This document shows, piece after piece, positions 60,241 through 64,000 of a stretch of DNA of 64,000 nt. Under the pieces are notes generated by a model that had not been told where the DNA came from, did no database searches, and worked only from the letters and a program-made list of their open reading frames with translations. The stretch is taken from positions 18,411 through 82,410 of the forward strand of contig RXJW01000033.1 of the NCBI GenBank assembly GCA_003963005.1, read 5' to 3'. The DNA comes from Burkholderiales bacterium (GTDB lineage: Bacteria; Pseudomonadota; Gammaproteobacteria; Burkholderiales; Burkholderiaceae_C). How positions within the stretch are numbered: position 1 is the stretch's first letter; each line of letters begins with the position of its first letter. Made by a program: the position numbers and the translations under genes.

Positions 60241-60549
60241 ATGGACACCTTGCTGCTGCCCTCCGAGCTGAGCATCTACACCGCCGCCGAGCTGCACCCG
60301 CAGTGGCTGGCCTGGGCGGACCGCAACACGGCGACCCCGTGCGACGCGCGGGCTGACGGCGCGGGGGTCGACCAGATCGACGGCGCCGGCGTGCAGCTGC
60401 TCGTGGCCCTGCAGCGCTGCTTGGCCGCACGCGGCTGCACGCTGCAACTCGACGCCCCCAGCGGCCCGCTGCGCGACGCCTGCGCCGCCATCGGCCTGGC
60501 CGGCTGGCTGGCTGCCCTGCAACCTGCCGCCGCCACGGAGGCTGCATGA
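60241..60549 (+). CDS. STAS-domain protein lacking the usual phosphorylatable serine
   Basis: 102 residues. A STAS fold is indicated by the beta-strand start LLLPSELSIYTAAELHPQWLAW and the helix motif QIDGAGVQLLVALQRC followed by ARGCTLQLDAPSGPLRDAC. In anti-anti-sigma factors the motif is usually DSxGxxLL with a phosphorylated serine; here glycine stands in its place (DGAGVQLL). Such STAS proteins are common in chemosensory clusters, where they may act as scaffolds. Its stop overlaps the cheA start (ATGA), indicating coupling. Confidence 0.83.
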   Translation: MDTLLLPSELSIYTAAELHPQWLAWADRNTATPCDARADGAGVDQIDGAGVQLLVALQRCLAARGCTLQLDAPSGPLRDACAAIGLAGWLAALQPAAATEAA

Positions 60550-62750
60550 GCACCGACCTCGACTTCATCGCCGAAGCCCTGCCGGCCTTCCTGAGCGAAG
60601 CCGAGGAGCAGATCGAGAACCTGGAAGCGCTGCTGCTGCAACTGGAGCACCAGCCGGGAGACGCCGAGCTGCTCAACGCCCTCTTCCGCTGCGCGCACAC
60701 CGTCAAGGGCTCCGCGGGGCTGTTCGGTCTGGATGCGGTGGTGGAGTTCACCCACCACGTCGAGACCCTGCTGCAGCGCCTGCGCGAGGGCCAGATCACG
60801 CTGACGCCCGCCCTGAGCACCCTGCTGCTGCGCTGCAACGACCAGATCCGCGCCCTCGTCGCCGAAGCCGGCGGGCAGCCGGCCGACGAAGAGGCCGCCC
60901 TGCTGCGCCGCGGGCTGGTGGCCGAGCTGCAGGCCGCGGCCGGCATCGAGCCGCCGCCCGCCCAGGGCCTGGGGCCCGTCCGCGCCGAGAGCGTGGCCGC
61001 GGCACCGTTGCGCCCCTGGCATGTCTCCGTCGCCTTCGGCAGCGAGATGTTCCGCAACGGCATGGACCCGCTGGCGGTGCTGAACTACGTGCGCGGCCTG
61101 GGCAGCGTGCCGCACGTCGTGTGCGATGTCGACGGCATCCCGCCGCTGGATGCGCTCGACCCGGAGAGCTGCCATCTCGCCTTCATCTTCAGCCTGGTCA
61201 CCGAAGCCACCCGCGCCCAGATCGAAGACGCCTTCAGCTTCGTCCGCGACGACTGCCAGCTCCATGTGCTGAGCCCGGGCGCCACGCCGGCGCAGTTCGC
61301 CGACCTGATCGACGCCATGCCCGGCAACCCGCGGCTGGGCGAGATCCTGGTGACGGCAGGCGCCATCAGCCCGGCACAGTTGCAGCAAGGGCTGCGCAGC
61401 CAGCAGGCCGCCGCCGCCCTGGGCGAGCCCGCCCTGCTGGGTCAGCTGCTCACCGAACAGACGGGTCTCGCGCCCCAGGTGGTGGATGCCGCCCTGCGCA
61501 AGCAGCGCGAGCAGCGCCGCAGCGACACCACGCCGGCCGCGTCGGACGACCAGCGCTACATCCGCGTCCAGGCGCAGCGCCTGGACGCCGTCATCAATCT
61601 GCTCGGCGAACTCGTCATCGCCGGCGCCGGCGCCGAGCTGCTGGCCCGCCAGACTGGCCAGCGCCCGCTGATGGAGGCCAACGGCCAGATCAGCCGGCTG
61701 ATCGAGGAAATCCGCAACGGCACGCTGCAGTTGCGCATGGTGCCCATCGGCGAGACCTTCGCGCGCTTTCGCCGCGTGGTGCGCGACACCGCGGCCGAAC
61801 TGGGCAAGTCAGTGCAGTTCGACATCGTCGGCGGCGAGACGGAACTCGACAAGAGCGTGGTCGAGCGCATCGCCGACCCCCTGATGCACCTCGTGCGCAA
61901 CGCACTGGACCATGGCCTGGAGACCGCTGATCAGCGCGAGGCCGCCGGCAAGCCGGCGCAGGGCCGCCTGACGCTGTCGGCACACCACGAGGCCGGCATT
62001 GTCGTCATCCGCATCGCCGACGACGGCCGCGGCATTCAGCGTCGCAAGGTGCTGGAACGGGCCTGGGCCCGCGGCCTGGTCGAGCCGGGCACGGTACCGG
62101 ACGACGACGCCATCCTGCGCCTGATCTTCGAACCCGGCTTCTCGACGGCCGAAGCGGTGACCAACCTGAGCGGCCGCGGCGTGGGCATGGACGTGGTGCG
62201 CAGCAACATCGAGGCACTGCGCGGCAGCGTGTTGCTGGACAGCGTGGAGGGCCAGGGCTCGTGCATCGAGATCCGGCTGCCGCTGACGCTGGCGATCATC
62301 GATGGCTTCCTCGTGGGCGTCGGCGTGTCGCGCTTCATCTTCCCGCTGGACGCGGTGGTGGAGGTCATCGAAGGCAGTGCCCATGACGTGGCGCTCGACG
62401 CTCGCGGCCGCGGCATCGTGGAGCTGCGCGGGCATGTGCTGCCGGTGGTGAGCCTGCGCACGCTTTACGGCATCGACGGGCCGGCGGCGCCGCGCGGCAG
62501 CGTCGTCGTGCTGAAGGCCGGCCACACCCGCTTCGGCGTGCTGGTCGACGCACTGCTCGGCCAGCACCAGACCGTCATCAAGCCACTGGGCCGGCTGCTG
62601 CGCAGCCTGCGCGGCATGGCCGGCTCGTCCATCCTCGGCAACGGCGAGGTCGCCTTGATCTTCGACGTGCCGGCGCTGAGCCATCTGGCGGCCGAACCCG
62701 CCCCCCGCAAGCCGGCCGCCGATCCCGCGACTGCACGCGCCTACCTCTGA
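60546..62750 (+). CDS. cheA: CheA-type histidine kinase
   Basis: 734 residues. Order: Hpt domain with phosphorylated H51 (CAHTVKGSAGLFG); a region at about 155-330 with a CheY/P2-like or regulatory fold (WHVSVAFGSEMFRNGMDPL); dimerisation helices; HATPase with N box HLVRNALDHGLE, G1 IRIADDGRGI and G2 GRGVGMDVVRSNIEAL; and C-terminal CheW-like domain (FIFPLDAVVEVIEG, VLPVVSLRTLYG). All kinase boxes are complete. An insert (PRLGEILVTAGAISPAQLQQGLRSQQ) looks like the T2SS-E N-terminal/MshEN helix pair seen in some CheA proteins. Confidence 0.92.
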   Translation: MSTDLDFIAEALPAFLSEAEEQIENLEALLLQLEHQPGDAELLNALFRCAHTVKGSAGLFGLDAVVEFTHHVETLLQRLREGQITLTPALSTLLLRCNDQIRALVAEAGGQPADEEAALLRRGLVAELQAAAGIEPPPAQGLGPVRAESVAAAPLRPWHVSVAFGSEMFRNGMDPLAVLNYVRGLGSVPHVVCDVDGIPPLDALDPESCHLAFIFSLVTEATRAQIEDAFSFVRDDCQLHVLSPGATPAQFADLIDAMPGNPRLGEILVTAGAISPAQLQQGLRSQQAAAALGEPALLGQLLTEQTGLAPQVVDAALRKQREQRRSDTTPAASDDQRYIRVQAQRLDAVINLLGELVIAGAGAELLARQTGQRPLMEANGQISRLIEEIRNGTLQLRMVPIGETFARFRRVVRDTAAELGKSVQFDIVGGETELDKSVVERIADPLMHLVRNALDHGLETADQREAAGKPAQGRLTLSAHHEAGIVVIRIADDGRGIQRRKVLERAWARGLVEPGTVPDDDAILRLIFEPGFSTAEAVTNLSGRGVGMDVVRSNIEALRGSVLLDSVEGQGSCIEIRLPLTLAIIDGFLVGVGVSRFIFPLDAVVEVIEGSAHDVALDARGRGIVELRGHVLPVVSLRTLYGIDGPAAPRGSVVVLKAGHTRFGVLVDALLGQHQTVIKPLGRLLRSLRGMAGSSILGNGEVALIFDVPALSHLAAEPAPRKPAADPATARAYL

Positions 62751-62787
62751 TGCCCCCCCCCGCGCCCCTGCGAGAAAAGGACCCGCC

Positions 62788-64000
62788 ATGACCCAAGCCT
62801 CCTGGATTGCCCGCCTGCTGGCAGGCAAAGCCCTCGACGCCGCCGAATCGGCCCGCCGCACGGCCGAGGCTGCCCTCGCCGACGCTGAGCACCGCCTGCG
62901 CCTGGCGCAGGCCGAACTGAAGGTCCGCACGGACATCATGAACGTGACGAGCATCGTCTCGGAGGCCGACAGGAAGGGCGACATCCTCTGCGTCAACGAC
63001 AAGTTCCTGGAGGTGTCCAAGTACAGCCCCCAGGAGCTCATCGGCCACGGCCACAACACCACGCGGCATCCCGACATGCCCAAGGAGGTGTTCAAGCAGA
63101 TGTGGTCGACGATCGGCCGCGGCGAGATCTTCCGCGGCATGATCAAGAACCGCGCCAAGGACGGCACGCCCTACTACGTCGATGCCGTCATCGCGCCGAT
63201 CCTGGGTGACAACGGCAAGCCGATGAAGTACCTCGGCGTGCGCTACGACATCACCGAACAGGAGATCGAGCGCCAGAACGCCCGCGGCATCCTGGCCGCG
63301 GTGGACGCCAGCTACGCCTACATCGAGTTCGACCTCACCGGGCATGTGCTGCATGCCAATGAGAACTTCCTGCGCACGCTGGGGTACAGCCTGGACGAGG
63401 TCAAGGGCCGCCACCACCGCATGTTCTGCGACCCGGCGCTGGCCGCGACACCGGCCTATGCCCAGTTCTGGCAGGACCTCAACGCCGGCCGCCCGCAGAA
63501 CGACCTGTTCCGCCGTGTCAGCAAGACCGGCCAGGACGTCTGGATCCAGGCGGTCTACGCGCCCGTGAAGGACGAGATGGGCCGCGTCGTGAAGGTCGTG
63601 AAGATCGCCACCGACGTGACGCAACCGGTGCGAGCGACGCGCATGCTGGAGGACGCCGTCGAGCAGGCCGAGCAGGTGGCCAGCGCCGCCCGCAACGGCG
63701 ACCTGACCCAGCGCATCCAGATGGACGGCAAGTCAGGCCTCGTCGGCCGGCTGTGCGAAGGCGTCAATGCACTGATGGAGACCACCGCGGTCATCTTCGA
63801 CGACGTCGGTCGGGTGTTCGCCGCCTTGTCCGAGGGCGACCTGTCGCAGCGCATCAGCCGCGACTACGCCGGCATGTTCGGCCAACTGCGTGACGATGCC
63901 AACCGCACGGGTGAAAAACTGGCTGCCGTGATCGAGGAAGTGCGCGGCGCGGCCGATGCGCTCACGGGCGCGGCCAACCAGGTCAGCGCAACGGCACAGA
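62788..64000 (+). CDS. PAS-containing methyl-accepting chemotaxis protein, cut by window edge
   Basis: 404 complete codons visible; the frame runs off the end. Order: N-terminal coiled coil (ARRTAEAALADAEHRLRLAQAEL), PAS1 (about 47-155: IVSEADRKGDILCVNDKFLEVSKYSPQELIG), PAS2 (about 170-285: DASYAYIEFDLTGHVLHANENFL), then HAMP-like repeats (AARNGDLTQRIQMDGKSG and ALSEGDLSQRISRDYAG) and the start of the signalling domain. No membrane segment in the visible part, so it is a soluble, Aer/PAS-type receptor that could sense redox through FAD or haem. Ribosome site AAAAGGA lies 7 bases before the ATG. Confidence 0.88.
   Translation, partial: MTQASWIARLLAGKALDAAESARRTAEAALADAEHRLRLAQAELKVRTDIMNVTSIVSEADRKGDILCVNDKFLEVSKYSPQELIGHGHNTTRHPDMPKEVFKQMWSTIGRGEIFRGMIKNRAKDGTPYYVDAVIAPILGDNGKPMKYLGVRYDITEQEIERQNARGILAAVDASYAYIEFDLTGHVLHANENFLRTLGYSLDEVKGRHHRMFCDPALAATPAYAQFWQDLNAGRPQNDLFRRVSKTGQDVWIQAVYAPVKDEMGRVVKVVKIATDVTQPVRATRMLEDAVEQAEQVASAARNGDLTQRIQMDGKSGLVGRLCEGVNALMETTAVIFDDVGRVFAALSEGDLSQRISRDYAGMFGQLRDDANRTGEKLAAVIEEVRGAADALTGAANQVSATAQ

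Overview
This window comes from a purple phototrophic betaproteobacterium, most likely Rubrivivax or a close Burkholderiales relative. The reasons are a superoperonal photosynthesis gene cluster (PGC), an aerobic cyclase gene acsF inside the puh operon, a HiPIP gene linked to bchP, bciA-type 8-vinyl reduction, and high-GC coding throughout. Genus-level placement is inference; no rRNA or tRNA gene was seen.

Layout. 1-6.0 kb: the 3' part of bciA, then a convergent dabB-dabA pair (energy-coupled inorganic carbon uptake) with a divergent LysR regulator. 6.3-10.9 kb: two tiny membrane-protein genes and a minus-strand operon crtI-crtB-hemA-orf53. 10.9-14.1 kb: bchO on the plus strand, then three minus-strand genes with no known photosynthesis role. 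14.3-22.3 kb: a long minus-strand run bchG - PucC-like carrier - bchP - small membrane protein - hip (HiPIP) - DUF3422 gene - bchI - bchD, with short gaps or stop/start overlaps. 22.4-24.9 kb: the regulators ppsR and aerR/ppaA (B12-binding). 25.2-39.4 kb: the plus-strand superoperon bchF-N-B-H-L-M-lhaA-puhA-puhB-puhC-acsF-puhE, ending in a clear intrinsic terminator. 39.5-64 kb: outside the PGC. It holds a tiny DUF3563-like gene, a DedA-rhodanese fusion, a sulfate uptake set (sbp-cysT-cysW-cysA, cysB, second sbp), a Mop protein, hydrolases, a DUF1800/DUF1501 pair, a pirin with divergent LysR, gluQ, a two-domain FKBP, a GGDEF-EAL protein, and a chemosensory cluster (MCP-like, CheY-like, STAS, CheA, PAS-MCP) running off the right edge.

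How it works together. The bch genes take protoporphyrin IX through Mg insertion (BchHID), methylation (BchM), oxygen-dependent cyclisation (AcsF), dark protochlorophyllide reduction (BchLNB), 3-vinyl hydration (BchF), 8-vinyl reduction (BciA), esterification (BchG) and tail reduction (BchP). CrtI/CrtB supply carotenoid precursors and HemA supplies 5-aminolevulinate. PuhA/B/C/E and LhaA build the reaction centre and LH1, and HiPIP is a probable electron donor to the reaction centre. PpsR/AerR probably control the set: TGT-N12-ACA palindromes or one-mismatch versions lie at the crtI/bchO, bchG and bchF promoters, with a half-site forming the -35 region each time. In all three the -10 box lies only 6-7 nt before the ATG, which suggests leaderless mRNAs. 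No puf, puc, bchC/X/Y/Z, crtC/D/E/F or bchE gene is in the window.
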